Source of the DNA: G963677325 sp963810555
Lineage (GTDB): Bacteria > Bacteroidota > Bacteroidia > Bacteroidales > Prolixibacteraceae
Reading direction: 5' to 3'
DNA: 64,000 bases
NCBI GenBank assembly: GCA_963810555.1
Contig: CAWENX010000001.1
Coordinates: forward strand, 124,001-188,000
The translations under genes and the position numbers were made by a program. Positions within the stretch are counted from its first letter, which is position 1. Every line of letters starts with the position of its first letter. Shown here in pieces: positions 37,289 to 45,983 of the stretch. Below the pieces are notes generated by a model, which was not told the origin of the DNA, searched no databases, and was given only the letters and a program-made list of their open reading frames with translations.

Positions 37289-37960
37289 ATGGAAAAGATC
37301 AGGGCGATTGTCACAGGAGCCACCGGAATGGTGGGCGAGGGCGTTCTGCATGAATGTCTCCTGCATCCTGATGTGGAATCAGTTCTGATTATCAATCGAA
37401 GACCTTCAGGAATGAACCATCCTAAACTGAAAGAGATAATACATCCCGATTTCTTTGATTTCTCATCCATAGAAGAACAGCTTAAAGGATACAATGCCTG
37501 TTTCTTTTGTCTGGGCGTATCTTCAATAGGCATGAAAGTAGCGGAATACAAAAAAATTACCTATGATCTGACCATGCATGTCGCTCAAACACTAAGCAAA
37601 TTGAATCCGGACATGGTATTCTGTTATATTTCAGGCTCGGGCACCGACAGCACCGAAAAAGGAAGGCTGATGTGGGCCCGGGTAAAAGGAAAGACTGAAA
37701 ATGATCTGATGAAATTACCCTTTAAAGCAGTCTATGCTTTCAGGCCTGGATTCCTCAAATCAACAAAAGGATTAAAGAACACTCTTCCCGCTTATAAGTA
37801 CTTTGCATGGCTTTATCCGCTTATGAGGCCGCTATTCCCCGCCATGCTTGGTACTCTTCATGAACTCGGGCTGGCAATGATAAATAGTATTAAATACGGA
37901 TTTCCGAAAAAGGTTTTGGAAGTAAAGGATATCAGACGGCTATCGGGAATAATAGAATAA
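37289..37960 (+). CDS. NAD(P)-binding epimerase-like protein
   Basis: This is a 223-residue Rossmann-fold protein of the extended/atypical SDR type. The nucleotide motif is TGATGMVGEGVLHE near the N-terminus; INRRPSGMNHPKL and the serine motif CYISGSGTDST follow. It is similar to proteins annotated as NAD-dependent epimerase or oxidoreductase HTATIP2-like. No substrate can be deduced. ATG at 37289 (MEKIRAIVTGATG) is preferred to an upstream TTG at 37271. Confidence 0.85.
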   Translation: MEKIRAIVTGATGMVGEGVLHECLLHPDVESVLIINRRPSGMNHPKLKEIIHPDFFDFSSIEEQLKGYNACFFCLGVSSIGMKVAEYKKITYDLTMHVAQTLSKLNPDMVFCYISGSGTDSTEKGRLMWARVKGKTENDLMKLPFKAVYAFRPGFLKSTKGLKNTLPAYKYFAWLYPLMRPLFPAMLGTLHELGLAMINSIKYGFPKKVLEVKDIRRLSGIIE

Positions 37961-37997
37961 TATTTTAAAGGAACCTTATATTGAGGTAGTTGATAAA

Positions 37998-38330
37998 TTA
38001 TTTTATCAATTTCAATACTTCGGATTTAAGGAGAGGTAAATGTCTCACAATTGTTCCCCATACAATTTCGTTATCAATTTTATCATACCCGTGTATTACT
38101 CTGTTCCTCATTCCAATAATTTGACGTGTAGCAGTAATTTCAATGTTTGGATCAATCTTTTCTAAATTGCTTAATGCCTCACCAATTATTTCGAATTCCC
38201 GTTCAACAGCTCTTCTGAGCATTTTATTTGACATATAGAATGTAAAATCCCTCTTGTCGCCAAGATAAGATTCAATAGACTCAATAGAACCTTTTATATC
38301 AAAAAGATATTTTAGAATCTCATTATTCAT
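37998..38330 (-). CDS. hepT: HepT-type toxin (DUF86 RNase-fold)
   Basis: This 110-residue HEPN protein carries the active-site motif R-x4-H-x-Y in RNRVIHGY. In the characterised Shewanella system HepT is an RNase toxin that is neutralised when MntA transfers AMP groups to a tyrosine of this motif. The gene overlaps the preceding mntA-like gene by 8 bp, which implies coupled translation. Confidence 0.9.
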   Translation of the reverse strand: MNNEILKYLFDIKGSIESIESYLGDKRDFTFYMSNKMLRRAVEREFEIIGEALSNLEKIDPNIEITATRQIIGMRNRVIHGYDKIDNEIVWGTIVRHLPLLKSEVLKLIK

Positions 38331-38625
38331 AAATTAATGTCTTTGTCTTATCCAGTGAACTTATAAAGTATGGATTTGATAAGGATTTATCTGTGATAAG
38401 ATCTACTGGTCTTTTAAAGAGTTTTTCAAATTCTTCGGCAATATTAAAATAAGCATCGGCATAGTCTCCAAAATCCATTGGATTAAAGGCAATCAGGAGG
38501 TCAATATCGCTGTGGTCATTGAATTTATCTGTACAAACCGAACCAAATGCAAACAATGCCTTAACATTATAGTTTTGGCACAATACTTTAATTTTCTCTC
38601 TGTTATCTTCAATGATTCTTTGCAT
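38323..38625 (-). CDS. mntA: MntA-type nucleotidyltransferase antitoxin
   Basis: This 100-residue minimal nucleotidyltransferase has the motif G-S-x10-D-x-D in FAFGSVCTDKFNDHSDIDLL. It pairs with the HepT gene immediately downstream to form a type VII-like toxin-antitoxin module. Order (antitoxin first) and overlap are typical. Confidence 0.9.
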   Translation of the reverse strand: MQRIIEDNREKIKVLCQNYNVKALFAFGSVCTDKFNDHSDIDLLIAFNPMDFGDYADAYFNIAEEFEKLFKRPVDLITDKSLSNPYFISSLDKTKTLIYE

Positions 38626-38677
38626 ATCGACGTTTTGAACAAAGTTAAATAATTAAGAGATATTATTTTTATTTCAT

Positions 38678-39352
38678 TTAGTCATTAAGCCTGGTCTTCA
38701 TTGTCTCAAGATTATCAATAATGCCTGATAACAACTCGGCAGGGATACCGACATAAACTTCCCCGTCCCCGATTTTCATATAGGTCCTTGCCCCATGATC
38801 TCCAAAACTGTAAACAACTTCTCCTGTCAGGTAAGGCGCAGCGACTATTGATGAACAGATTGGCGGGCCTGTCATGCCGGTTGTTCTTTTGCCTGAATCA
38901 TAAGCATAGGCCTCCGCGATCAGCATCCCTTGCTTTGCATTACATATAAGTACCACAACATCAGGTTCAAATGTCGCTTTCTCCAAAGGTGAAAAGGCGA
39001 CTGTTTTAACGGTTCCGTATTCTATTCTCAGGTTCGAATTGATAAATCTCCTTGCCGCTCTCCTGGTTTCAAAAAGCCCCATTTTGGAGAGAAATTCTCC
39101 GTTCCTGACTCTTTCACCCATTTGTTTCATTCCGCAACTGCTTGAACCCCCGTCGCATTTATGGTTCTCAACAGTTGTATAGAACGCGTCGCCCTTTATC
39201 CTTACCTTATCCAGCATCTGGCAAACCCTGATCTCTCCCTTCATCTTTTCAACACCCTCAGGCGGTTCATCCCCAAAAGCAATCGCAACCGGCAAACTCT
39301 CCAGCCCCAAGATTCCTTTCATTCTATTTGAATAATCAGCATACTTTTTCAT
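38678..39352 (-). CDS. DUF169 family protein
   Basis: The 224-residue protein shows the DUF169 pattern: LGLESLPVAIAFGDEPPEGV at the start, CQMLDKVRIKGDAFYTTVEN HKCDGGSSSCGM with clustered cysteines, and the C-terminal FGDHGARTYMKIGDGEVYVGIP. The conserved cysteines suggest metal or thiol chemistry, but no activity is established for the family as far as I know. It lies 13 bp after the response regulator on the same strand, so it may be co-transcribed with the two-component genes. Confidence 0.85.
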   Translation of the reverse strand: MKKYADYSNRMKGILGLESLPVAIAFGDEPPEGVEKMKGEIRVCQMLDKVRIKGDAFYTTVENHKCDGGSSSCGMKQMGERVRNGEFLSKMGLFETRRAARRFINSNLRIEYGTVKTVAFSPLEKATFEPDVVVLICNAKQGMLIAEAYAYDSGKRTTGMTGPPICSSIVAAPYLTGEVVYSFGDHGARTYMKIGDGEVYVGIPAELLSGIIDNLETMKTRLND

Positions 39353-39365
39353 TGAGAACCTCCTT

Positions 39366-40076
39366 TTACTTGTATAATATGGAATACCCTTTCCCTCTCA
39401 ACAGAGTATAAAATAATTCTTTATAACTGTCAGAAATCGGAATGATTTTGTCCCCGATTTTTATTCTGTTTCTTTCAATACTTTCAATTTTTGAAATAGA
39501 AACTATGAATGAATTATGAACTCTCGTGAATTCCTTTTCTGGAAGTAATTGCAAAATATTTTTGAAAGACTGCAGTGTCATTACTTTTTTATCGGGTAAG
39601 CATATCTGCAAATAATCCTTCATTCCTTGAATATAAAGAATATTTCTTAAATCAATCTTTTCAATGCGATACTCCGTTTTCACAAAAATATAATCATCTT
39701 CAATTCTGGTGTTTCTTTTAACCAGCGATTTATAGGCCTTTTCGGTCGATTTTAAAAATCTTTCAAATGAAAAAGGTTTAAGAAGATAATCTATCACATC
39801 GAGTTCGTATCCTTTCAGCGCATATTCATCATAAGCCGAAGTGATGATTACCTGAGGCCTTACAGGTAAAGCCTCAAGAAATCTTATTCCTGATAGCCTT
39901 TTCATCCTAATATCAAGAAAAATCAGATCAACTTCATTATTTTTTAGAAATCCAACTGCCTCAACCGCATTGTTAAACGCCTGTAAAAGATTGAGATAAT
40001 CAATCTGCCTGATGTATTCAGAAATCTTTTCCAGTGCAAGCGGTTCGTCTTCAATCGCAATGCAGTTAATTTTCAT
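39366..40076 (-). CDS. LytTR-family response regulator
   Basis: This 236-residue cytoplasmic regulator has an N-terminal receiver domain with phospho-acceptor Asp in DLIFLDIRMKR, conserved Thr/Ser in QVIITSAYDEYA and Lys in YLLKPFSFERF. A LytTR DNA-binding domain follows (IFVKTEYRIEKIDLRNILYI ... MKDYLQICLPDKKVMTLQSF). The start overlaps the sensor kinase gene by 11 bp, so the two proteins form a pair. Confidence 0.94.
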   Translation of the reverse strand: MKINCIAIEDEPLALEKISEYIRQIDYLNLLQAFNNAVEAVGFLKNNEVDLIFLDIRMKRLSGIRFLEALPVRPQVIITSAYDEYALKGYELDVIDYLLKPFSFERFLKSTEKAYKSLVKRNTRIEDDYIFVKTEYRIEKIDLRNILYIQGMKDYLQICLPDKKVMTLQSFKNILQLLPEKEFTRVHNSFIVSISKIESIERNRIKIGDKIIPISDSYKELFYTLLRGKGYSILYK

Positions 40077-41064
40077 TCAAACCAATTTTTAATTCAACGT
40101 TAAATGATGTATTGTTCTTTCCAATCACTAACTTATGTTTATCAGAGTAAATTAATTCAAGTCTTTTCCTTACTGTATCTAAACCTATACCATGAGTTTC
40201 ATCACGGATAGTATCCGTTTTATCATAAATATTCCTGCAAATAAAAGTAATATTGTTTCTGTCAATAACGAATTCTATCGTTATTCCATTTTCAATATCC
40301 GAATCGACAGAGTGCTTAAAGGCGTTTTCAATAAAGGGGAGAAACAGCATAGGGGCAATTTTAACGTCTTTATAATCGCCGGTAATCGTAAAATTAAGAA
40401 AACCGGGATTTTTAATCCTTAATTGCTCGAGAGAAACATAGTTTTTAATGTGTTCGAGTTCTTTACTCAAGGGAACCATATCCGATTGGCTTTCATGAAG
40501 CATATACCGCATAATATCAGACAGTTTGATAAGTGATTTTGAAGCCTTTTCCTGGTTGTTCATAATCATGGCATCGATATTGTGAAGCGTATTGAACAAA
40601 AAATGCGGGTTAATCTGAGTTCTCAGCAAAGCCAAATTGCTGTCGGCATTTTGTTTTTCAAGAAGAAGGATTTTATTTTTTTTTTGAAACCAATCGATGA
40701 AATAATAGGAAAAAATTCCAATTATAATGAACAATATTACTGCGCTAAGAAGATCGCCGGTTATCAAAAGAAATTCTTTTTGATAATTTGATAACAAGAA
40801 TAATGATGAATATAAAAATATTATTGAAAAAGCAGCGTAATACCCAAAATACTTTTTCTTCAAAAGTTTTGTAATTCCAAAATATCCTGCATAAAATGAT
40901 ACTGGATATGACACGATAGAAATATAGTATAGGATTTGCATCCACTGATCATGTTTGGCTGAATTTGGAGGATAATGACTGTATGAAAGACGTGCCATTA
41001 ATATCGTTCCAAAAAGAATTAACCAAAAAGCAATGTGGATTAAGATAACAACTGACTTTTTCAT
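40066..41064 (-). CDS. LytS/YehU-type sensor histidine kinase
   Basis: This 332-residue membrane kinase has about four N-terminal transmembrane helices (VVILIHIAFWLILFGTILMA onward), a short coiled linker, then the His_kinase domain with phospho-His in LRTQINPHFLFNTLHNIDAM and a degenerate ATP-binding domain (FIENAFKHSVDSD, ETHGIGLDTVRKRLELIY). There is no large sensor domain. It pairs with the overlapping LytTR regulator gene. Confidence 0.93.
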   Translation of the reverse strand: MKKSVVILIHIAFWLILFGTILMARLSYSHYPPNSAKHDQWMQILYYISIVSYPVSFYAGYFGITKLLKKKYFGYYAAFSIIFLYSSLFLLSNYQKEFLLITGDLLSAVILFIIIGIFSYYFIDWFQKKNKILLLEKQNADSNLALLRTQINPHFLFNTLHNIDAMIMNNQEKASKSLIKLSDIMRYMLHESQSDMVPLSKELEHIKNYVSLEQLRIKNPGFLNFTITGDYKDVKIAPMLFLPFIENAFKHSVDSDIENGITIEFVIDRNNITFICRNIYDKTDTIRDETHGIGLDTVRKRLELIYSDKHKLVIGKNNTSFNVELKIGLNEN

Positions 41065-41506
41065 ATTAGATTTTTAAGTTATACAGTATTACAAAAATCA
41101 ATCGTTTAGTTAATTTGGGAAAATGTAATATACCCTTTCAGGAATGTTATCGACATTTTGGCTGTTGCAATCGATGCTTTTCATTTTGGAACATTTCAAA
41201 TATAGTGAATTTATCGTATTTCCTATTTATCAACGCACTGCAGTATAATTTTCTCCTTGATTTCCCGCTATTAAGTCCAGTGTTTATTCGTAGATTATTC
41301 GTACTTTATTCGTAGGTCATTCGTATATTATACGAATAAACTACGAATAATCTACAAGTAAACTACGAATAATCTCCGAAGTTGGTATAGCTGAAAAGCG
41401 AGGTAAATAAGGCGCAGAAATTGCCTTTTCACCGGATCTTATTGAACCAATGACTTTTTTCGTGGATATTTACTAAGGGCTTTGAAGCGATTGGATGGAA
41501 ACCGGA
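41065..41506. other. 442-bp intergenic region
   Basis: It lies between two minus-strand genes (HtpX-like protease upstream, histidine kinase downstream). No gene is seen. Its main content is the 11-bp two-armed array at 41286-41381. Confidence 0.5.
41286..41381. repeat. 11-bp-period two-armed array, unit ATTCGTAGATT
   Basis: The forward arm has ATTCGT units at 41286, 41297, 41308 and 41319. The reverse arm has ACGAAT-type units with CGAAT at 41333, 41344, 41355 (CAAGT variant), 41366 and 41377 (CGAAG). Every step within an arm is exactly 11 bp, and the arms meet at the palindromic centre CGTATATTATACG. It is the best-preserved example in the window. Confidence 0.9.
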
Positions 41507-42457
41507 TCAGGCAAACTGTTCGAGCAACTGGATGCGCTTTTTAATGGGAGGGTGCGTGGAGAAAAGATTGCCTATGGAAAATCCGCTCTTTTTATCCTCG
41601 TGAGAAGGATTTTCAATAAAGAGCTGGGCCACATCACGGCTCTGGACAGCTTCTATATAGGGATCATTGTCGATTTTGCGAAGGGCGTTTGCCAGGGCAT
41701 AAGGTTTATGCGTCATTTCGGCGGAACCGGCATCGGCCATGTATTCACGGGAACGGGAAATGCCGAAACGCAACAGGATCGCAATTAAATAGCAGATGGC
41801 TGAAATGACGATGGCAATCAGAATGAGTGGGGCATTGCTTTTTCCCTCCCTCCGCGAAAAGGCGCCGTACTGAAGGCTGCGGAATGCCATCTGCGCAAGA
41901 AAGGCAAAGATTCCTACAAAGATGATCGAAACAATCAGCAGCCGTACATCGCGGTTGCGGATGTGTGTCAGCTCGTGGGCAATGACGCCTTCAAGCTCTT
42001 CATCATTCAATTTATTAATGATTCCGCGCGACAGCGAAACCGAGAAGGTTCTTTCGTTGATCCCGCTGGCAAAAGCATTCAGGGAATCATCCTCGATAAC
42101 ATATATTTTCGGCGTTCTCATTCCCTGTGAAATGCAGAGATTCTCGACCAGATTGTAAACTCTCATGTTTTCTTTTCTTTCGAGGGGCCTTGATCCGGTT
42201 GCATACTGAATAAGGGCCGTATGAAAGAACCATGCGATAATAAACCACAAGACAACCACGATTAACACAACCGGCATTGCTTTGAGAAAAGCATCATTTA
42301 TTGACAAGGCTTCCTGGTAGCGGCTTTGGTAATAATAGTTGGTGAGAAAAAGAAAGGCATAGACCATTCCCAGCAAAACCGCCGGGAATGCGATGATCAG
42401 CAATACACTGTTCGTATTATTCTTCCAAATCTGAGACTGAATCCCGAGGTAAGCCAT
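41507..42457 (-). CDS. HtpX-like M48 family membrane metalloprotease
   Basis: This is a 316-residue protein. Two N-terminal membrane helices and two after the active site flank the zinc motif HELTH (His161, Glu162, His165). The third ligand region is SREYMADAGSAEMTHKPYAL. Members degrade misfolded or unwanted membrane proteins. The LemA gene lies just upstream on the same strand; LemA and HtpX-like proteases are often paired in bacteria. Confidence 0.92.
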   Translation of the reverse strand: MAYLGIQSQIWKNNTNSVLLIIAFPAVLLGMVYAFLFLTNYYYQSRYQEALSINDAFLKAMPVVLIVVVLWFIIAWFFHTALIQYATGSRPLERKENMRVYNLVENLCISQGMRTPKIYVIEDDSLNAFASGINERTFSVSLSRGIINKLNDEELEGVIAHELTHIRNRDVRLLIVSIIFVGIFAFLAQMAFRSLQYGAFSRREGKSNAPLILIAIVISAICYLIAILLRFGISRSREYMADAGSAEMTHKPYALANALRKIDNDPYIEAVQSRDVAQLFIENPSHEDKKSGFSIGNLFSTHPPIKKRIQLLEQFA

Positions 42458-42463
42458 TCAAAT

Positions 42464-42505
42464 AATTAATAATTAAGAATTAAAAGTTAAGAATTAAAGA
42501 ATTCA
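42464..42505. repeat. 7-bp-period array, unit AATTAAG
   Basis: Six units start at 42464, 42471, 42478, 42485, 42492 and 42499 (AATTAAT, AATTAAG, AATTAAA, AGTTAAG, AATTAAA, GAATTCA), exactly 7 bp apart, in the gap between the LemA and HtpX-like genes. A looser ATTCGTG repeat follows at 42539, 42549 and 42560, entering the LemA 3' end. Confidence 0.8.
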
Positions 42506-42569
42506 AAAGTATATATTAACCTTAATAGCTGTGATCCGATTCGTGCAAATTCGTCTTCAATTCGTGAAA

Positions 42570-43127
42570 TCAGAACTTGATTGTTGGGGGTTCTTCCATC
42601 TCGACGCGCGAATCTCCAAGATCAAACATGTTTTCCTCCCTGAATCCGAAACTATTAGCTATCATATTGGCAGGGAAGGTTTGGATGCTTGTATTGTACT
42701 CATATGTAGCTGCATTGAAGAACCTCCGGGCTGCCGCAAGTTTGTTTTCGATGTCGCTCAACTCCTGCTGAAGCTGCATAAAGTTTTGACTTGCTTTAAG
42801 ATCCGGGTAAGCTTCGACGGCCACTTTCAATCCCTGGAGGGCAGAAGTCAGCTGGGTTTCGGTTTTGATTTTATCGTCAATTGTTGAGGCGCTCATGGCC
42901 GCTGCCCTTGCTTCCGTAATTTTTATAAGGACTTCACGCTCATGGGTGGTATATCCTTTAACCGTTTCGACCAACTGAGGAACAAGATCATGGCGCTGCC
43001 TCAACTGAACATCGATATCGGCGAATGCATTCTGACGACGGTTCCGCAGCCGTATAATGCGGTTATACATTCCGATCATCCAGAATACGATGATCACTAT
43101 GATGGCAATTACAATAATTAAAACCAT
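42570..43127 (-). CDS. lemA: LemA family protein
   Basis: This 185-residue protein has one N-terminal membrane anchor (LIIVIAIIVIIVFWMIGMYN) and the LemA helical bundle (RRQNAFADIDVQLRQRHDLV PQLVETVKGY; AARRFFNAATYEYNTSIQTF). An upstream ATG (43181) would add 18 residues; the ATG at 43127 directly before the anchor is typical of the family. It is presumably co-transcribed with the HtpX-like protease gene downstream. Confidence 0.93.
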   Translation of the reverse strand: MVLIIVIAIIVIIVFWMIGMYNRIIRLRNRRQNAFADIDVQLRQRHDLVPQLVETVKGYTTHEREVLIKITEARAAAMSASTIDDKIKTETQLTSALQGLKVAVEAYPDLKASQNFMQLQQELSDIENKLAAARRFFNAATYEYNTSIQTFPANMIANSFGFREENMFDLGDSRVEMEEPPTIKF

Positions 43128-43248
43128 ATCTGAGGATTTTAGGTGATTAATAAAAACAAATTTACTACTTAAAGTTGACAATAATACAACAGGACTGATT
43201 TTTTAAGGAACTTCACAATTAATTCACAGACTTTTAATAAGAAAAAGA

Positions 43249-44484
43249 TCACACATTTAATATCTCGCCTTCGGACTTCGCAACAATGACGGCACAGCAG
43301 GTATCGGCATAAACATTGATCATCGTCCTGAACATATCAAGCAGCCTGTCGACAGCGATGATAAGACCAATTCCTTCGAGGGGCAGGCCGACTGCTTTAA
43401 GCATTACAGCCATCATGACCAATCCGGCCATTGGTATTCCTGCCGATCCTACTGCAGCAAGCAAAGCCATTGAAATAACGATTATTTGTTGTGCAAACGA
43501 CAGGTTGACTCCATAAGCCTGGGCAATAAAAATAACTGCCACGCATTCGTAAAGAGCTGTGCCGTTCATATTAACCGTTGCTCCTAAAGGGAGGGTGAAA
43601 CCTGCGATCTTATTTGAAACGCCGTCTTTAAATTCAACAGCATGTAAGGTTAACGGGAGAGTGGCATTGGATGATGAGGTTGAGAATGCCGTCAGTAAGG
43701 GTACTGACATATTATTCAAATGTTTAAAGGGATTAACATTCCCAAGCAGTTTTACCGTTAAGGGCAGAGTGATCAGGCCGTGAATGGTCAGGCCGATCAG
43801 GACAGTAATAAAATAGAGGCCTAAACGGCCCAATACTTCGCTTAAGCCATGCCCTGACTGAACCTGCTGGGCAATGACTTTAGCCGCGATGCTGAATACC
43901 CCGATAGGTGTAAACCGGATGATGAAAAGGGTAATTTTCATCGTCACATCGAGAGCTGCATTCAAAAAATCAATTAATATCTGATAGGGTTTCAGGGCTA
44001 TTCGGGTAATGAAGTAACCGACCAGGATAGAAATAAATACGATTGAAAGCATTTGTCCCTGAGAGATGGCTTCGAACATATTGGAGGGGACTATTCTGAT
44101 CAGAATGTCTTTGAAACTATTTGAATCGGCTATCAGATTTTCAACCGGCATTTTAAAGCCTAATTCGGCACTCACTCCGGGCTTAATCAGATTGACAAGC
44201 AAGAGGCCTGTAAGGATAGCTATTAAAGTCGAGAGGACGTAATAACCCATCGTTTTCAGGCCGACACGCCCGAGATTTTGTCCGTTTCCAATACTTGCAA
44301 CACCTGTAATAACCGAGAGGAGAATAAGAGGAACGACTATCATTGTCAGTCCCCTTAGAAATATTTCCCCGATCCAGTTTGTATAAGATGTACTTTCCGG
44401 TAAATAATAACCAAACAGGACACCCAGTATCAGGGCTGCAAAAATCTGGTAATGAATGGGAACAGAAAATCTGTGTATCAACAT
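43249..44484 (-). CDS. Dicarboxylate/amino acid:cation symporter (DAACS family)
   Basis: This 411-residue inner-membrane transporter has eight helices and two re-entrant loops. The serine-rich hairpin FSTSSSNATLPLT and the NMNGTALYE motif (ion and substrate site) are visible, followed by GSAGIPMAGLVMM and DRLLDMFRTMINV. It takes up dicarboxylates or acidic/neutral amino acids with Na+ or H+; which one cannot be told. It stands alone. Confidence 0.94.
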   Translation of the reverse strand: MLIHRFSVPIHYQIFAALILGVLFGYYLPESTSYTNWIGEIFLRGLTMIVVPLILLSVITGVASIGNGQNLGRVGLKTMGYYVLSTLIAILTGLLLVNLIKPGVSAELGFKMPVENLIADSNSFKDILIRIVPSNMFEAISQGQMLSIVFISILVGYFITRIALKPYQILIDFLNAALDVTMKITLFIIRFTPIGVFSIAAKVIAQQVQSGHGLSEVLGRLGLYFITVLIGLTIHGLITLPLTVKLLGNVNPFKHLNNMSVPLLTAFSTSSSNATLPLTLHAVEFKDGVSNKIAGFTLPLGATVNMNGTALYECVAVIFIAQAYGVNLSFAQQIIVISMALLAAVGSAGIPMAGLVMMAVMLKAVGLPLEGIGLIIAVDRLLDMFRTMINVYADTCCAVIVAKSEGEILNV

Positions 44485-44710
44485 GGCATTTAGTTAGAGC
44501 AGGACAAAGAAAATAAACTTTACCTTTATTTTTTACTGAGGGTAAGATATTTTCAATAATGATAACATAGGATTAGTTTCCGGGTAATTTAATGTTTACC
44601 AAAGTATTAATATGAGGAGATCAAACCTGCGTTTTATAAGCTGCCGATTTTTAGGTTTAAAAATCAACAACTTGAAACGGGAATCAATTGAATTAAAATA
44701 GATGATTTGT

Positions 44711-44959
44711 TTATTCCGGTTTAGGAGGAGCGGCTGTTTTAGTCTTTCTTTTTGCAGGGGCGCTTTTGGGTTCAGCTTTTGCTTCAGCTTTTGCTTTAAC
44801 TTTTACTTCAGCTTTTTCTCCTACTTTTTCTTCTGCTTTTTCTTTAATCGGCGCAGAAACCGGTGGTATTGATTTCTTTGAAGTTTTCCTGCGTCTGCGC
44901 ACACCATAAGTGCCAAGTACAATTTTACCTCTTTTTGATTTTTTGTCTCCTTTTCCCAT
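44711..44959 (-). CDS. 30S ribosomal protein THX with Lys/Ala-rich tail
   Basis: The 82-residue protein begins MGKGDKKSKRGKIVLGTYGV RRRRK, the THX signature (a small peptide that fills a cavity in the 30S head in Thermus and Bacteroidota). A low-complexity tail of about 55 residues with repeated KAEEK/KAKAEAKAE follows. The tail's role is unknown. Confidence 0.85.
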   Translation of the reverse strand: MGKGDKKSKRGKIVLGTYGVRRRRKTSKKSIPPVSAPIKEKAEEKVGEKAEVKVKAKAEAKAEPKSAPAKRKTKTAAPPKPE

Positions 44960-45121
44960 ATTATTATTTTTAAAGTTATATTTCTGCTGTTGACCGTATT
45001 AAGACATTATGTACATAAAAATGAATGTCGAAAGAACGTGTAATTCACAAATATAGCAATTCCTTTCATGTTTTAATCCCTCTTTCAGTATATATTATCA
45101 AATCGCTGTCATGCAAGAAAC

Positions 45122-45322
45122 CTAATCATTTTCCTCTAATTCAAATATTTCATTTACACTGATTTTAAAAAGCTTCGAAAGTTTTAAAGCTAATGTAGTG
45201 GATGGAACATACTTACCGATTTCGATAGAATTTATCGTTTGCCTTGAAACACCTATTCTTTCAGCCAATTCCGATTGAGTTATATTCAGTTTTGCGCGCT
45301 CGACTTTAATGGTATTCTTCAT
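45122..45322 (-). CDS. XRE-family small transcriptional regulator
   Basis: This 66-residue protein is almost entirely an HTH_3 domain (LNITQSELAERIGVSRQTIN SIEIGKYVPSTTLALKLSKLF), ending with an acidic tail ELEEND. It resembles YozG-like regulators that accompany small membrane proteins. The ATG at 45322 lies 15-17 bp inside the end of the upstream membrane protein gene, which implies coupled translation. Confidence 0.9.
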   Translation of the reverse strand: MKNTIKVERAKLNITQSELAERIGVSRQTINSIEIGKYVPSTTLALKLSKLFKISVNEIFELEEND

Positions 45323-45757
45323 CACATATTTTTCTTCTTGAGTTAACATTAAAAAATACAACATACCAATATGACATAAACAATATGACTATTTGACCTT
45401 CAGATTCCGAATATGATTGCTGAGAATATAGCTTAATAACAGGAAGTGCTATTGTCCAAATAACACCCAAAAAGAAAAGCTGTTGCCATTGATTGTAATC
45501 GAATTAACCTGATTAATTCATCCTCTGTTTTTTCTTTTGCCATGGAATAAAGCAATAATCCAATAATGAGAATATCAAAAAAAACTACGTAATAAGCTAT
45601 CCTTGTAATTTCCAACCGTATAGAATTCAAACGTTTTCCAGTAGTGAGATAAGGGGGCTAAAATGATGAATGCAAATAAAATAAAGCCTATCCCTATTTT
45701 TTTAAAATAAATAGGAAGCAGTCGAAGATTTGGCTGATGATGATGATGTTTTTTCAT
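45306..45757 (-). CDS. Small membrane protein, partner of the XRE regulator (two frameshifts)
   Basis: Pieced together from three frames, it gives about 150 residues with four hydrophobic helices: MKKHHHHQPNLRLLPIYFKK IGIGFILFAFIILAPL; ITRIAYYVVFFDILIIGLLL; then LQSMATAFLFGVIWTIALPV; then VILFMSYWYVVFF. It ends SRRKICDEEYH with TAA at 45308-45306. Breaks lie near 45605 and 45467 (a GGG run). The layout, a helical protein translationally coupled to a YozG-type regulator, is common, and the function is unknown. A poly-His head (HHHH) is notable. Confidence 0.7.
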
Positions 45758-45795
45758 TTTAGTTAAGATTAGTATATTTCACCAAATGACAAATA

Positions 45796-45816
45796 TACTT
45801 TACATATTGCAAAGTA
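45796..45816. promoter_or_regulatory. Operator candidate (TACTTT-N9-AAAGTA)
   Basis: TACTTT at 45796 and AAAGTA at 45811 form an inverted repeat 39-59 bp upstream of the membrane protein/XRE operon. It is a plausible autoregulatory site for the XRE protein. Confidence 0.4.
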
Positions 45817-45983
45817 CAATAGACTTTTGATTTTGTTTTACTTTATTTTTCAGTGTAGAAATAAAGTTGAAAGTGAAGATTAATACTATTTTATGCCTAT
45901 TTTCTCAGATAGAAGGGTTTTAAATATTCCTTTTTATAAATTTACAACTTCAACGATTCATTTCAGTTCCAAAATCATTTTCT

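Noticed and set aside
41286..41381. CRISPR array
   Set aside because: Units are only 11 bp with no spacers, the orientation flips halfway, and no cas genes are in the window.
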